Assembly: GCA_963772315.1 (NCBI GenBank)
Contig: CAVYWJ010000004.1
Span: 4,092,001 to 4,156,000 of the forward strand
DNA length: 64,000 bases
Source of the DNA: Haliangium sp963772315
GTDB lineage: Bacteria; Myxococcota_A; Polyangia; Haliangiales; Haliangiaceae
Reading direction: 5' to 3'
Positions 49,109 through 58,346 of this stretch are shown one piece after another. Each line of letters opens with the position of its first letter. Position 1 is the stretch's first letter. Below the pieces are notes generated by a model. It did not search any database. It was not told the origin of the DNA and was given only the letters and a program-made list of their open reading frames with translations. The translations under genes and the position numbers were made by a program.

Positions 49109-50535
49109 CCTCGATGGACGCTACCACAGACATTTCCGAGGGCGAGAAGACACGCGCCAACCCGTGGGTCGTGCTGGTCTCGACCGGGCTCGCGGTCTTC
49201 ACCGTCTTCCTCGACACCACCATCCTGTTCGTCGCCTTCTCCGCGATCGGCGCCGACTTTCCATGGGTCAGCACCGCGTCGCTCTCGTGGGTGCTCAACG
49301 CGTACACGATCGTGTTCGCGGCGATGCTGATCCCCGCGGGGCGGCTCGCCGACCGCATCGGGCGCCGGCGGACCTTTCTCGGCGCGGTGATCGTGTTCAC
49401 GCTCGCTTCCGTCCTCTGTGGCCTCGCGCCTTCGGTCGGGTTCCTGGTGGTCGCACGGATGCTGCAGGCGATCGGAGCCGCCGCGCTCGTGCCGTCCTCG
49501 CTGGCGCTGGTGCTCCAGACCTTTCCGCGGTCCAGACTCCCGGTCGCGGTCGCCATCTGGAGCGCGGTCGGCGCGGTCGCGGGCGCGGTGGGTCCGACGC
49601 TCGGAGCGCTCGTCATCCAGCATCAGGGCTGGCGCTGGGCGTTCTACATCAACCTCCCGGTGGGCGTGTTCAGCCTGCTGCTCGGTCGCCGGGTCCTGCC
49701 CGAACACCGCGAAGCGCATCCAGGGTGCTTTCCCGATGTCCTCAGCATCGTGCTGCTGATCGGCGCCCTGGCGTCGATGGCGTATGCCTTCGTTCGAACC
49801 GACGAATGGGGCTGGGTGAGCATCGCGTTCCTGGCCACCTTCGCGACCTCGCTCGGGCTCCTCGCCGCGTTCATCGCGCGCAGCGTACGGGTCGAGGACC
49901 CGCTGTTCGATCTGAAGCTGTTCGACGCCCCGAGCTTCCGGCTCGCCAACGCAGCGATGCTGCTGTTCTCGGTTGGATTCGCCGCCATGTTCCTGGGCAA
50001 CGTGCTGTTCTTGACCTCGGTGTGGGGCTACACGATCCTCGATGCAGGGCTGGCGGTCTCGGTCGGTCCCCTCGTGGTCGCATGCACCGCTCCGTTTTTC
50101 GGCCGCCTGGCCGGGCGCATCGGCCAGCGCACGCTGCTCATTCCCGGTGGGCTGGTCTGGGCCTCGGGCGGCCTGCTTCTCCTCCTGACCACGACCACGA
50201 CCCCGCACTACCTGACTCAGTACCTCCCCGCCGTGCTGCTCACGGGGCTGGGCGTCTCGCTGTGCTTGCCGCAGCTGTCTTCGGTATCGGTCCAGGGGCT
50301 GCCACCCGACTCCTTCGGGTCCGGCTCCGCGGTCAATCAGGCGGTGCGCAACCTCGGCGCCACGCTCGGGGTGGCGCTGGTGGTCGCGTTCACGAGCCAT
50401 GCGAGCCCGGCGACCGCGCTCGGCGGATTCCACCACGTCTGGTCGCTGCTCGTGGGGTGCGGCCTGGTCGTCAGCGGGCTCAGCGTGTTCCTGCCGCGCC
50501 ACCTACCTAGTAGTACGGCAGCGCTCGTGGCATGA
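49105..50535 (+). CDS. MFS transporter, DHA2 (14-helix) drug-efflux type
   Basis: 476 residues, GTG start overlapping the tetR stop (GTGA); ATG 49114 is an alternative. Features of the DHA2/EmrB-QacA family: first helix LVSTGLAVFTVFLDTTILFVA with the conserved Asp-Thr-Thr-Ile, motif A GRLADRIGRRRTFLGA, motif C-like AVGAVAGAVGPTLGALV and 14 predicted helices. It would export hydrophobic or cationic compounds with protons. It is controlled with tetR from the promoter at 48314. Its 3' end is 13 bases from the convergent kinase gene. Confidence 0.92.
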   Translation: MTSMDATTDISEGEKTRANPWVVLVSTGLAVFTVFLDTTILFVAFSAIGADFPWVSTASLSWVLNAYTIVFAAMLIPAGRLADRIGRRRTFLGAVIVFTLASVLCGLAPSVGFLVVARMLQAIGAAALVPSSLALVLQTFPRSRLPVAVAIWSAVGAVAGAVGPTLGALVIQHQGWRWAFYINLPVGVFSLLLGRRVLPEHREAHPGCFPDVLSIVLLIGALASMAYAFVRTDEWGWVSIAFLATFATSLGLLAAFIARSVRVEDPLFDLKLFDAPSFRLANAAMLLFSVGFAAMFLGNVLFLTSVWGYTILDAGLAVSVGPLVVACTAPFFGRLAGRIGQRTLLIPGGLVWASGGLLLLLTTTTTPHYLTQYLPAVLLTGLGVSLCLPQLSSVSVQGLPPDSFGSGSAVNQAVRNLGATLGVALVVAFTSHASPATALGGFHHVWSLLVGCGLVVSGLSVFLPRHLPSSTAALVA

Positions 50536-50548
50536 CGCACCGGCCGGC

Positions 50549-52483
50549 TCAGCTGGCCCTGGCGAGCAGCGCCTGGGCCGAGGCGGTCGTCAGGTAGGTC
50601 TTGGACTTCATCGCCAGGCGAAACTCCTCGAAGCCGGGCACGGGGTTCCCGCGCAGCGTGGCGATGACGAGGGCGTTGTGGCAGTAGATGTTGACCAGCC
50701 GCGGGCTGCCCTCGCTGCGGGCGTGCAGGAACTGCTGCGTGGCCACATCCAGGCCGAGACGCACGCCGCCACCGCCGATGGTGGTCACGCGGAACGAGAT
50801 GTACTCGGCCATCTCGTGCGGGGTCATGCGGCGCAGCAGCACCGGCGGCGCGCTCGACTCCAGGCCCGGACCCGATAGCAACCCGCTGCGGGTCAGCCGG
50901 TCATCGAGATCGGACGCGCCCACCAGCAGCATGGCCAGGCGTGGGTTGGTGGTGCTGCGCAGGATGTCGACGATGTCGGCGGTGAGCTCGGTGTCGTCGG
51001 GATCGACGCAGTCGATCGCAATCACGGCCCTGGCGTCTGGCTGCTCCGGCGGCAACGCCTGCGACAGGAACGCCTCGACGAAGAAGCGCATGCTCGCGTT
51101 GGTGTTGATGTCGAGGCCGTACTGCCGGCACAGCGAGACCAGGAGCCGCTCGCCGAACAGCAGCCCGGGCTCGATCCGGAACACGTGCAGGCCCGCGGCC
51201 TCGTGCGGCAGCATCTCGCACAGGAACGTGCGGCCGCTGCCCGCGGGGCCGAGCAGCGTGGCCGCGCGGCAGCCGCCCGTGAGCTGCATGGCCAGCGTGC
51301 GCAGGGCCCAGCCGTACGGCCCGCCGCTCCAGAAGGACGTCGGCTGGCGAATCTCGCTGAAGAGATAGCCGTGCGCGGTGGCGCGCGCTATCTCGGACGA
51401 CCGGGCGGCCGGCGGAGGCAGGGTGGCCCCGAACGCCGGATGCGAGTCATGGTCGGTGCCGAGCCGGCTGCTGTGCTCGCCAAACCAGGAACCAGGCATG
51501 CTCCCCGAGCCGGTGGTCATGGTCATGCCGAGGTCGGTCATGTCGTCGCCCGGGAACGCGGCCGGGGTCAGGCTCGCGGACAGCTCCTGCCAGACCTGGC
51601 GCGTGACCTCGCGGCTGGGCCCGATGCTGTCGATGAGCGCCAGGATGTCCGTGGCCCGCGGGCGCTCCGCGGACCTCTTGGCCATGCACTGCATGAGCAG
51701 GTCTGCGAGCTGCGGGTCGAGGTCGGGCACACGCGCGCGCGGATCCGGCACGGGCTCGTGGCAGTGGGCCTGCAAGCAGCCGACGAGATCGCGGGCGCCG
51801 TACGGCGGCATGCCTGCGAGCAGGCGAAAGAACGTGGCGCCCAGGCAGTAGATGTCGGCTGCCGCCGTGATGCCGTCGTTGCGCCACTGCTCCGGGCTCA
51901 TGTAATACGGCGTGCCCTGGATGGTGGCGGCCGAGGACGAGCCGATGGACTCGCTGCCGCCGACGTGCGCGGCCAGGCCAAAATCCGCGATCTTCAGGGA
52001 TCCGGCGTCGGTGAGCAGCAGGTTGGCAGGCTTGATGTCCTGGTGGCAGATGCCGAGCGACTCGGCCAGCGCCAGCGCGTCGGCCGCCTCGCGCATCTTC
52101 TGCATGCAGAACGCGACCGGCAGCCGCCCACCCCGGCGCTTGGCCAGCTCCAGCGCGGTCAGGCCGGGCACGTACTCCATGGCGATGTAGCGCAGCTCGT
52201 CGGTCTCGCCGATCTGGAAGATCTGCACCACGTGCGGATGAAGGAGCCGGGCCGCGGCCCGCGCCTCGCGCAGGAAGCGGTCGTGCTCGGCCAGGCCCGC
52301 GTCCTCGCCGGTGGTCTTGGCGATGAGCTTCATGGCCACGTCGCGGCGCAGGACGTGATCCTTGGCCAGAAACACCACGCCCATGGCCCCGGCGCCGAGC
52401 GGGCGGAGCAGCTCGAAGGCGCCGAGTCGCTGTCCGATGAGATCGGACAGCGGTCTGGGAGGTACCGTGGGCTGGCGGATCAT
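50549..52483 (-). CDS. Ser/Thr protein kinase fused to a GspA/ExeA-like AAA ATPase, altered key residues
   Basis: 644 residues. Kinase domain (~20-280): glycine loop LGAGAMGVV, Lys52 in AMKLIAK, catalytic loop ICHQDIKPANLLL where the usual HRD is His147-Gln148-Asp149, DFG at 167-169, and SPEQW. After a ~110-residue linker comes an AAA ATPase region with Walker A LGPAGSGRT (~412-420), in which Arg replaces the usual Lys, and Walker B-like AVIAIDCVDPDD. The ATPase resembles ExeA/GspA-type. ATG 52483 overlaps the stop of the tandem-globin gene (ATGA), so the two are made together. The non-RD loop suggests activation-loop phosphorylation is not needed. Confidence 0.85.
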   Translation of the reverse strand: MIRQPTVPPRPLSDLIGQRLGAFELLRPLGAGAMGVVFLAKDHVLRRDVAMKLIAKTTGEDAGLAEHDRFLREARAAARLLHPHVVQIFQIGETDELRYIAMEYVPGLTALELAKRRGGRLPVAFCMQKMREAADALALAESLGICHQDIKPANLLLTDAGSLKIADFGLAAHVGGSESIGSSSAATIQGTPYYMSPEQWRNDGITAAADIYCLGATFFRLLAGMPPYGARDLVGCLQAHCHEPVPDPRARVPDLDPQLADLLMQCMAKRSAERPRATDILALIDSIGPSREVTRQVWQELSASLTPAAFPGDDMTDLGMTMTTGSGSMPGSWFGEHSSRLGTDHDSHPAFGATLPPPAARSSEIARATAHGYLFSEIRQPTSFWSGGPYGWALRTLAMQLTGGCRAATLLGPAGSGRTFLCEMLPHEAAGLHVFRIEPGLLFGERLLVSLCRQYGLDINTNASMRFFVEAFLSQALPPEQPDARAVIAIDCVDPDDTELTADIVDILRSTTNPRLAMLLVGASDLDDRLTRSGLLSGPGLESSAPPVLLRRMTPHEMAEYISFRVTTIGGGGVRLGLDVATQQFLHARSEGSPRLVNIYCHNALVIATLRGNPVPGFEEFRLAMKSKTYLTTASAQALLARAS

Positions 52484-54096
52484 GCCTTCCTCGCGCTGCG
52501 GCGACCCCACCAGTATCCCAGGAAGAAGACCACGACCGCCATCCCCATCAGCGCCAGGGGCACGGTATACGCGACCTCGGCTGGCACGACCGCGACACCG
52601 CCCAGGGTATGCAGGCCGAACAGCCCGGCGGTCGCGACCAGGACCACGAGCGTCCCGCAGGTCACTGCCAGGAGGATGGCGCTGGCCACACCGTCCGACG
52701 TGACCCGCGCCGGTACGGGCGCGAGCTGCGCCGGGGGATTGGCAAAGGTCAGCCGGACATCGAGCGTTCCATTCGCGCTGGCCACCGGGAGCACGACCGC
52801 GGACGGCGCGGGCGAAGCCATGGCCGGCGCCGGTGCGACATACGCAGATGCGGCATGCTCTGGCTGGGCCGGGGCTGGCGCGGTCGGCCGGGGACGCGCG
52901 GCCGGGGGCTCGGCTGCGGGGCCGGGCATCGGGTAATGGACCGTGAGCTTCTCTTCCGCGGCCGTGGCTGCCCGCGGCGCGGCGGCCGCCTGCTTCATGA
53001 CCGTGGCGATGAAGCCGTAGGTCCGCTTCCACGCGGTCTCGATCGCGGGCGTGAAGCCGTCGCCGAGCCCTTCGCGCAAGGTCCAGAGCAGCGCCTCGCC
53101 AACCAGGTCGTAGTGCCGGTCCTCCACCATGTAACCGGTGTGCCGCATGCCCAGGTTCTGCAGCACGGGCACCAGCTTGTCCGGGGTGCGCAGGCCATCC
53201 ACGGCCACGCTCAGGGTCTGCATGAGCTTCTTCTTCTGCTCGCGCATGTCGGTCTTGAAGAGGGACCGGGTGGACGGGTCGAGCACGAACAGGCGATCGT
53301 AGAACAGCATGGCCGCGACGTCCGAAATCGGCATCACGCGCGCCCACGACGCCTGCACGAGGTCGATCGTCGCTGCGTCCGGCATACGCACGTCCGGCGT
53401 CGCTGCGCCCGGCATACGAGCGTCCGGCGTCGCTGCGTCCGGCATACGAGCGTCCGACGCACGCATGTCCGGCGTGCCCGGCCCGCGCCCGGGCTGGAGG
53501 TTGACGGGGGACCGCGCCGGTTCGATGGTCCCGGACCAGATCGCTTCGGCGCCCGGCGGCACGGCGAGCAGGCTGGGCATGGTGTCCTCGCCGGACTCGG
53601 ACGCGCCCTGACCGGCAGCCGCGCGGCGCATGACGCCGGCCACCACCCCGTACACCCGCCGCCAGGCGGCCTCGATCTCGGGCGTGAAGTCGTCACCCAG
53701 GCCCTCGCCCAGCGTCCAGAGCAGCGCCTGGCCGACCAGCTCGTAGTGCCGGTCCTGCACCATGTAGCCGGCGTGGCGAGCCCCGAGCTCCTCGAGCACG
53801 GGCACCAGCCTGGGCAGGTTGCGCAGGCCGTCCACGGCCACGCTCAGCGTCTGCATGAGCTTCTTCTTCTGCTCGCGCATGTCGGGCTTGAACAGCGCCT
53901 TCACCGGCGGGTCGAGCGCGAACAGGCGCTCGTAGAACAGGGTCGCGGCGGCGTCCGCGATCGGCACCACGCGCGCCCACGAGGATTGTACCAGCGTGAT
54001 GGTGTGGGCATCGAGCGGATCCACGGATGCGGGCTGCCCGGCCGCGGGACCGGCCGCACGCCCGGAAGGAGAACGCTGATCGCCCATGATCGTCAT
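52480..54096 (-). CDS. Membrane-anchored tandem globin protein
   Basis: 538 residues. Two globin domains (~30-165 and ~245-375) are about 70% identical. Each has the pattern LFxxDMREQKKKLMQTLSVAVDGL, with Gln at the distal E7 position, and ARHAGYMVQDRHYELVGQALL or MRHTGYMVEDRHYDLVGEALL, with the proximal His before Tyr, as in bacterial haemoglobins. Between them is a short tandem peptide repeat (RMPDAATPDARMPGAATPD). After a ~100-residue Pro/Ala linker, two membrane helices (ILLAVTCGTLVVLVATAGLFGL and VPLALMGMAVVVFFLGYWW) end in RRSARKA. It is co-translated with the kinase-AAA protein, so oxygen, NO or redox sensing is inferred. ATG 54087 is a second possible start. Confidence 0.85.
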   Translation of the reverse strand: MTIMGDQRSPSGRAAGPAAGQPASVDPLDAHTITLVQSSWARVVPIADAAATLFYERLFALDPPVKALFKPDMREQKKKLMQTLSVAVDGLRNLPRLVPVLEELGARHAGYMVQDRHYELVGQALLWTLGEGLGDDFTPEIEAAWRRVYGVVAGVMRRAAAGQGASESGEDTMPSLLAVPPGAEAIWSGTIEPARSPVNLQPGRGPGTPDMRASDARMPDAATPDARMPGAATPDVRMPDAATIDLVQASWARVMPISDVAAMLFYDRLFVLDPSTRSLFKTDMREQKKKLMQTLSVAVDGLRTPDKLVPVLQNLGMRHTGYMVEDRHYDLVGEALLWTLREGLGDGFTPAIETAWKRTYGFIATVMKQAAAAPRAATAAEEKLTVHYPMPGPAAEPPAARPRPTAPAPAQPEHAASAYVAPAPAMASPAPSAVVLPVASANGTLDVRLTFANPPAQLAPVPARVTSDGVASAILLAVTCGTLVVLVATAGLFGLHTLGGVAVVPAEVAYTVPLALMGMAVVVFFLGYWWGRRSARKA

Positions 54097-54178
54097 CTTT
54101 GTATATCTTAGTGACCGGCGACCGGTCGGGGCGAAGAATACATACTTTCCCCCTCATCCTCAACCAAGGTTCCTGCGT

Positions 54179-56248
54179 TCACTCCAGGCGGCGGGCAATC
54201 AGGGTATCGACCCGCAGCGTGGCGTCGGTCGCGCCGAGCACGCCCACGCCCACGTGGCCCGGCAAGGGCGCCTCGAGATCGGTGCACGACAGCACGTCAG
54301 CGCCGTCGAGCACGGCGGTGACCGCGCGGGTGTCGATGCGGACCTGGATCTGCGCGGGCTCGTCGCCGCCGGCGAGCGCGGCCGCGGAGATGATGCTGGC
54401 CGTGCACGCGCCGATGGCGCGGACCGTGCCGGCGTCGATCTGGAACAGGGTCGCGGGCTGGCCGGGAAGCATGACCAGGGCCAGGTGATTGGCCGCGTCG
54501 CGAAACCCGAACAGCACCGCCACGCCGCTCCGCACCGCGCGGATCTGGGCATCGATGGACACGCGTCCAAAGATCGGGCCGGCCAGGACCAGCCACTCCG
54601 AGGGCAGGCCGGTGCTGGCGCTCGACTGCATCAGGTAGTGCGTGGTCGCGCCCTCGGCCGTGAGCGTGCCCTGGCGCGGATCGCGGGGCACGGCCAGGCG
54701 GGCGAAGTCGAGGTTGGTGAAGTTGGCGCTGGCGTCGCCGGCCCAGGGGCCGACCAGCTCGGGGCGGAGGATCCATGCACGCGGATCGCCGGCCTCGCCA
54801 GCCTCGTCGGCCGGCAGGCGGCCGCCGAGCACCAGCACGGTGCCGTCGTCGAGCAGGACCGCGCCATGCTCGGGCACGTAGCCGGCGGTGGCCGGGGCGA
54901 AGTCGAGGTCGGTGGCGGGGAGCCGCAGGAAGCGGCTCTGGATCGGCTCGAAGAGGAGCGGCGTGCCGCCGCCGAGCGCGAGCACGTGACCGTCGTGCAG
55001 GGCCGTGAGCGTGACCCCGGCGCGCGCGGCCGGCGCGGCCAGCACCGGGCTGGCCGTGGTGGCGCCCGCGGGCAGCACGACGCCGGCCGTGCCCGGGGTG
55101 CTGCCCACGGCCGCGAACGCGCTCAGCACGCTGCCCGAGGGCAAGCGCGCGGCTTGCCCGCCCAGGCCCGGGATGAGCTGGCCCGGGCGCTCGCCGGTGA
55201 GATCCACGCGCTCGGCCGTGGTCACGGGCGCGCCGGTCGCGTCGACGCCGCCAGCGAGGAGCACGGTCCCGGGCGCTTCGCTGATGGCCACGCCGCCGAT
55301 GCGCTCCAGCATCAGGGCCGGGCCATCGTCCACGGTGACGGAATCGAGATCGAGGATCGACGTGGTGCGGAGCGCCGTGCCCGGGCCGCATGCGCCGGCA
55401 GCGTCGAGGGCGCTACAGCCGCCAGCCAGGAGCACGCGCGCGCCGCCGGCGCTGTCTGGCATCAGGGCCACGGCAGCGTGGAACGCACGCGCGCCGCCAT
55501 TGAGGAACAGCTCGGCCGAGAACGTGCCGGTCGCCGGGTCGTAGACCTGATACGCGGGCACGGGGCCGCCGGCAATGGCGACGCGACCATCGGCCGCGGC
55601 CGTGGCGCTGGCGCCCGCGAGCCCGCGGTCAGCGGTGCCGTAGAGGCGCTCGGCCAGGGTGTTGAACGTGGCCGTGGCCGGATCGTAGTACTCGACCACG
55701 TGTACCGGCGCGCCGGCTCCATCCACGCCACCGGCCACGAGCACGCCGGCGCCTGCGCGCGCGAGCAGCGGCTGGAGCCGGAACCGGGCCGGCGGACCGG
55801 TCGGGCATGCGCCCATGGGCGGCGCCATGAGCACGGGCACCTCGGTGCCGTCGGCCAGCTCGCCCAGCCGGCCGGCGAAGGGCACGGACTGGCCCACCGC
55901 GCTGATGGCGCCGCCGGCGCCGATTACCTCGACGGTCAAGGCGCGGGTCTCGGGTGGAAACGACGCTATGTCGACGACGGCGCCGGCGCTGACCTCGATG
56001 CTGCGCGCGGTGGCCTCGCTGGCCGGGAAGTCGCCCAGGGCCTCGATGATCAGCGTGCGGCCGTCCGCGGGCGCACCGCACGCCGGCAGGACGGCCGGGG
56101 TCACGCGCACCAGGGTGATGGCGCGGGTGTCGTCGGACGCGCACGCGGCGAGGAGCGCGACGGCGACGAGCGCGTATCGCAAGGCGGGTCTCGTCCCCGG
56201 CGCGAGGGCGCGCTCCGGGACGCGCGGCGCTGTGGAAGCTATGCGCAT
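54179..56248 (-). CDS. Kelch-like beta-propeller lipoprotein
   Basis: 689 residues. Signal peptide with lipobox LLAACASDD. From ~170 the sequence shows repeated blades of the type GVLVAGGVDGAGAPVHVVEYYDPATATF, GRVAIAGGPVPAYQVYDPATGTFS, VLLAGGVDATGAPVTTAERVDL and VLALGGGTPLLFEPIQSRFL, the GG and Y/F-x-P pattern of Kelch repeats. The C-terminal ~180 residues look like a jelly-roll/LamG-type domain (FGRVSIDAQIRAVRSGVAVLFGFRDAANHLALVML). It is probably exposed on the outer membrane. The start ATG 56248 is divergent from the PEGA kinase and the two -10 boxes overlap. Ligand unknown. Confidence 0.72.
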   Translation of the reverse strand: MRIASTAPRVPERALAPGTRPALRYALVAVALLAACASDDTRAITLVRVTPAVLPACGAPADGRTLIIEALGDFPASEATARSIEVSAGAVVDIASFPPETRALTVEVIGAGGAISAVGQSVPFAGRLGELADGTEVPVLMAPPMGACPTGPPARFRLQPLLARAGAGVLVAGGVDGAGAPVHVVEYYDPATATFNTLAERLYGTADRGLAGASATAAADGRVAIAGGPVPAYQVYDPATGTFSAELFLNGGARAFHAAVALMPDSAGGARVLLAGGCSALDAAGACGPGTALRTTSILDLDSVTVDDGPALMLERIGGVAISEAPGTVLLAGGVDATGAPVTTAERVDLTGERPGQLIPGLGGQAARLPSGSVLSAFAAVGSTPGTAGVVLPAGATTASPVLAAPAARAGVTLTALHDGHVLALGGGTPLLFEPIQSRFLRLPATDLDFAPATAGYVPEHGAVLLDDGTVLVLGGRLPADEAGEAGDPRAWILRPELVGPWAGDASANFTNLDFARLAVPRDPRQGTLTAEGATTHYLMQSSASTGLPSEWLVLAGPIFGRVSIDAQIRAVRSGVAVLFGFRDAANHLALVMLPGQPATLFQIDAGTVRAIGACTASIISAAALAGGDEPAQIQVRIDTRAVTAVLDGADVLSCTDLEAPLPGHVGVGVLGATDATLRVDTLIARRLE

Positions 56249-56254
56249 GCGCCC

Positions 56255-56266
56255 CCATGGTACACT
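56255..56266. promoter_or_regulatory. Overlapping divergent -10 elements (TACCAT minus strand, TACACT plus strand)
   Basis: The dodecamer at 56255-56266 reads CATGGTACACT on the plus strand from 56256. TACACT ends ten bases before the kinase ATG (56276); on the other strand TACCAT ends eight bases before the lipoprotein ATG (56248). Neither gene has a convincing Shine-Dalgarno, so both transcripts are probably leaderless and their promoters compete. Confidence 0.45.
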
Positions 56267-56275
56267 CGCCTGCGC

Positions 56276-58333
56276 ATGCTCGATCTGCCGGCATCGTTCG
56301 GCAAGTACTTCCTCACCGACAAGATCGCGACCGGAGGGATGGCCGAGATCTATCTGGCCAAGCTGATCGGGCCGGGTGGATTCGAGAAGCAGCTGGTGAT
56401 CAAGCAGATCCACCCCGAGCTGGGCGGCAAGCCCGCGTTCGTGGATCTGTTCGTGGCCGAGGCCAAGACCCTGGTCGGCCTGAGCCACGGCAACATCGTG
56501 CCGATCTACGAGCTCGGGTTGATCGAGGACCGGTACTTCATCGCCATGGAGTACATCGACGGGCCCACGCTCGACCGGCTGCAGCGCTCCCTGGACGCGT
56601 GCGACGCGGCGATGGAGCCGGCCATGGCGGTGTACGTCATCAGCGAGATCCTCAAGGGGCTTGACTACGCGCATCGCAAGGGCGACGGCGTGATCCACCG
56701 CGACCTCTCGCCGCGCAACGTGATGCTGTCGCGCGAGGGCGAGGTCAAGCTGGTCGATTTCGGGATCGCAGTGCCGCTCGGCCACGAGCGCGAAGGTGAT
56801 GGCGGCGTGCCCGTGGGCTCGTTTCCGTACATGTCGCCCGAGCAGGTGCGCGGGCAGCGGCTCACCGGGCAGAGCGACGTGTTCTCGGCCGGCGTGCTCC
56901 TGTGGGAGATGCTGGTGGGCCAGCCGCTGTTCGCGCGCGCATCGGCCGAGGACACGCTGGCCGCGGTCACGGATGCGCCGATCGCCCCGCCCTCGGCGCG
57001 TCGCAGCGATGTGCCGCCCGCGCTCGACGCGATCTGCCTGCGCGCGCTGGCACGCGATCCGGCCGAGCGCTATCCCAGCGCCGCGGCGTACCTGGCCGAC
57101 GTGCACCGGCACCTCTACTCGCTGGCCGAGCCCGTGGCACCGCTGGCGGTGTCACGGCTGGTGGCCAGGCTGTGCCCGCCCACGGTGCAGCGCGCGCCCG
57201 TCGATGGCCGCGTGGCCCTGGCCGCGACCGAGCCGCATGATGGCACCGGCGCTGCCACGGCCGGCCTGGCAGGAAGCGAGGGGACCAAGCCCTGGCCGCG
57301 CAGCACCCAGGCGCGCGGCAAGCGACGTGCGGCCACCGAGCAGAGCTTTGCGACGCACGTCGAGATCGAGCGCGTGCTGTCGGGCACGGCGCCGATGCCA
57401 CGCCCGGACGGCGCTGCGGGCGCTCGGGGCAAGGACGGCGCTGCGGGCGCTCGGGGCAAGGTCGCGCCTGCTGCGGCGCAGGGAGCGGTTTCCGACCCGG
57501 TGGACGACGGCACGGGCCAGGCGGCGACGGCGTCGGCCGGGACCGAGCAGATCCGCCCGGATGCGCGCCGGGCATCCCGTCTGTGGCCGGCTGCAGCGCT
57601 GGCGCTGCTGGCCGGAGCCGCCAGCATCGCGCTGCTCGGCCAAACGAATGAGCCGCGTGAGCCGAGTGAGCCGCGCCAGACGACCGAGCCGCGTGAGCCG
57701 AGTGAGCCGCGCCAGACGACCGAGCCGCGCCAGACCGCGGACACGCGCGAGGCCGCAGGCACGCACGTCACGACGCCTCGCAGCGAGGAGGCCGGGCTGG
57801 GCGTGCCCGCAGGACGGCCCGGGGCTGCAGACTCGCTGCCCCCGCCCGTGGGCAACGAACGCCCTGGCCTGGCTGGCGCGACTCCCTTGTCGCCTGCGAA
57901 CGCGCCTGTTGCGCCAGCGAGCACGCCCGTGGCCAGCGCGTCTACGCCGGGCCAGCGCACCGGGGCGCCGGGGTCCGAGCGCGCCCGCAATCCGTCCGGC
58001 AAGCCCCGCCCTGCCCCGGCCCGGCCCGGCCCGGCGCCGGGCACAGGCACGGACGCGGGCAACGGCAAGGGCGGTGCCGGGACCGGCGTCGCAGCTGGCA
58101 CGGGCACGCTGAAGGTCGGGGCCAATCCCTGGGGCGAGGTCTATCTCGACGGCCACAAGCTCGGCCGCGCGCCCAACGCCTGGCCGATCGCGGCCGGCGC
58201 GCACGTGGTCGAGGTCGTGTTCCCGGTGGGCGATCCGCCGCCGCGGCGCCGCTTTGCCGTGGATGTCGCGTCCGGCGAGACCGAGTCGCTGGGTGTGGTC
58301 GATTTTTCGGACGCGGCGTCGCCCAACCCCTGA
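56276..58333 (+). CDS. Ser/Thr protein kinase with membrane helix and C-terminal PEGA domain
   Basis: 685 residues. Kinase domain (~8-275): glycine loop IATGGMAEIYLAK, Lys in LVIKQIHPEL, catalytic loop VIHRDLSPRNVML (His141), DFGIA, and SPEQVRGQ. A long linker with tandem EPREPSEPRQTT repeats (12 residues, 2.5 copies) surrounds one membrane helix (WPAAALALLAGAASIALLG, ~443-461). The C-terminal PEGA domain is TLKVGANPWGEVYLDGHKLGRAP ... HVVEVVFP (~605-650). PEGA kinases are abundant in myxobacteria and sense the envelope. It is complete and probably active. Divergent from the Kelch-like lipoprotein. Confidence 0.92.
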   Translation: MLDLPASFGKYFLTDKIATGGMAEIYLAKLIGPGGFEKQLVIKQIHPELGGKPAFVDLFVAEAKTLVGLSHGNIVPIYELGLIEDRYFIAMEYIDGPTLDRLQRSLDACDAAMEPAMAVYVISEILKGLDYAHRKGDGVIHRDLSPRNVMLSREGEVKLVDFGIAVPLGHEREGDGGVPVGSFPYMSPEQVRGQRLTGQSDVFSAGVLLWEMLVGQPLFARASAEDTLAAVTDAPIAPPSARRSDVPPALDAICLRALARDPAERYPSAAAYLADVHRHLYSLAEPVAPLAVSRLVARLCPPTVQRAPVDGRVALAATEPHDGTGAATAGLAGSEGTKPWPRSTQARGKRRAATEQSFATHVEIERVLSGTAPMPRPDGAAGARGKDGAAGARGKVAPAAAQGAVSDPVDDGTGQAATASAGTEQIRPDARRASRLWPAAALALLAGAASIALLGQTNEPREPSEPRQTTEPREPSEPRQTTEPRQTADTREAAGTHVTTPRSEEAGLGVPAGRPGAADSLPPPVGNERPGLAGATPLSPANAPVAPASTPVASASTPGQRTGAPGSERARNPSGKPRPAPARPGPAPGTGTDAGNGKGGAGTGVAAGTGTLKVGANPWGEVYLDGHKLGRAPNAWPIAAGAHVVEVVFPVGDPPPRRRFAVDVASGETESLGVVDFSDAASPNP

Positions 58334-58346
58334 GCCTGCGCCGACG

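Noticed and set aside
50549..53347. Single 932-residue minus-strand ORF
   Set aside because: Residues before MIRQPT are a shadow of the globin gene in another frame; the kinase starts at ATG 52483, which overlaps the globin stop.
54179..57112. 977-residue minus-strand ORF
   Set aside because: The first 288 residues are antisense to the PEGA kinase; the signal peptide and lipobox begin at 56248.
54086..58333. 1415-residue plus-strand ORF
   Set aside because: The first ~730 residues are antisense to the Kelch-like lipoprotein (low-complexity Gly/Arg/His); the kinase starts at ATG 56276.
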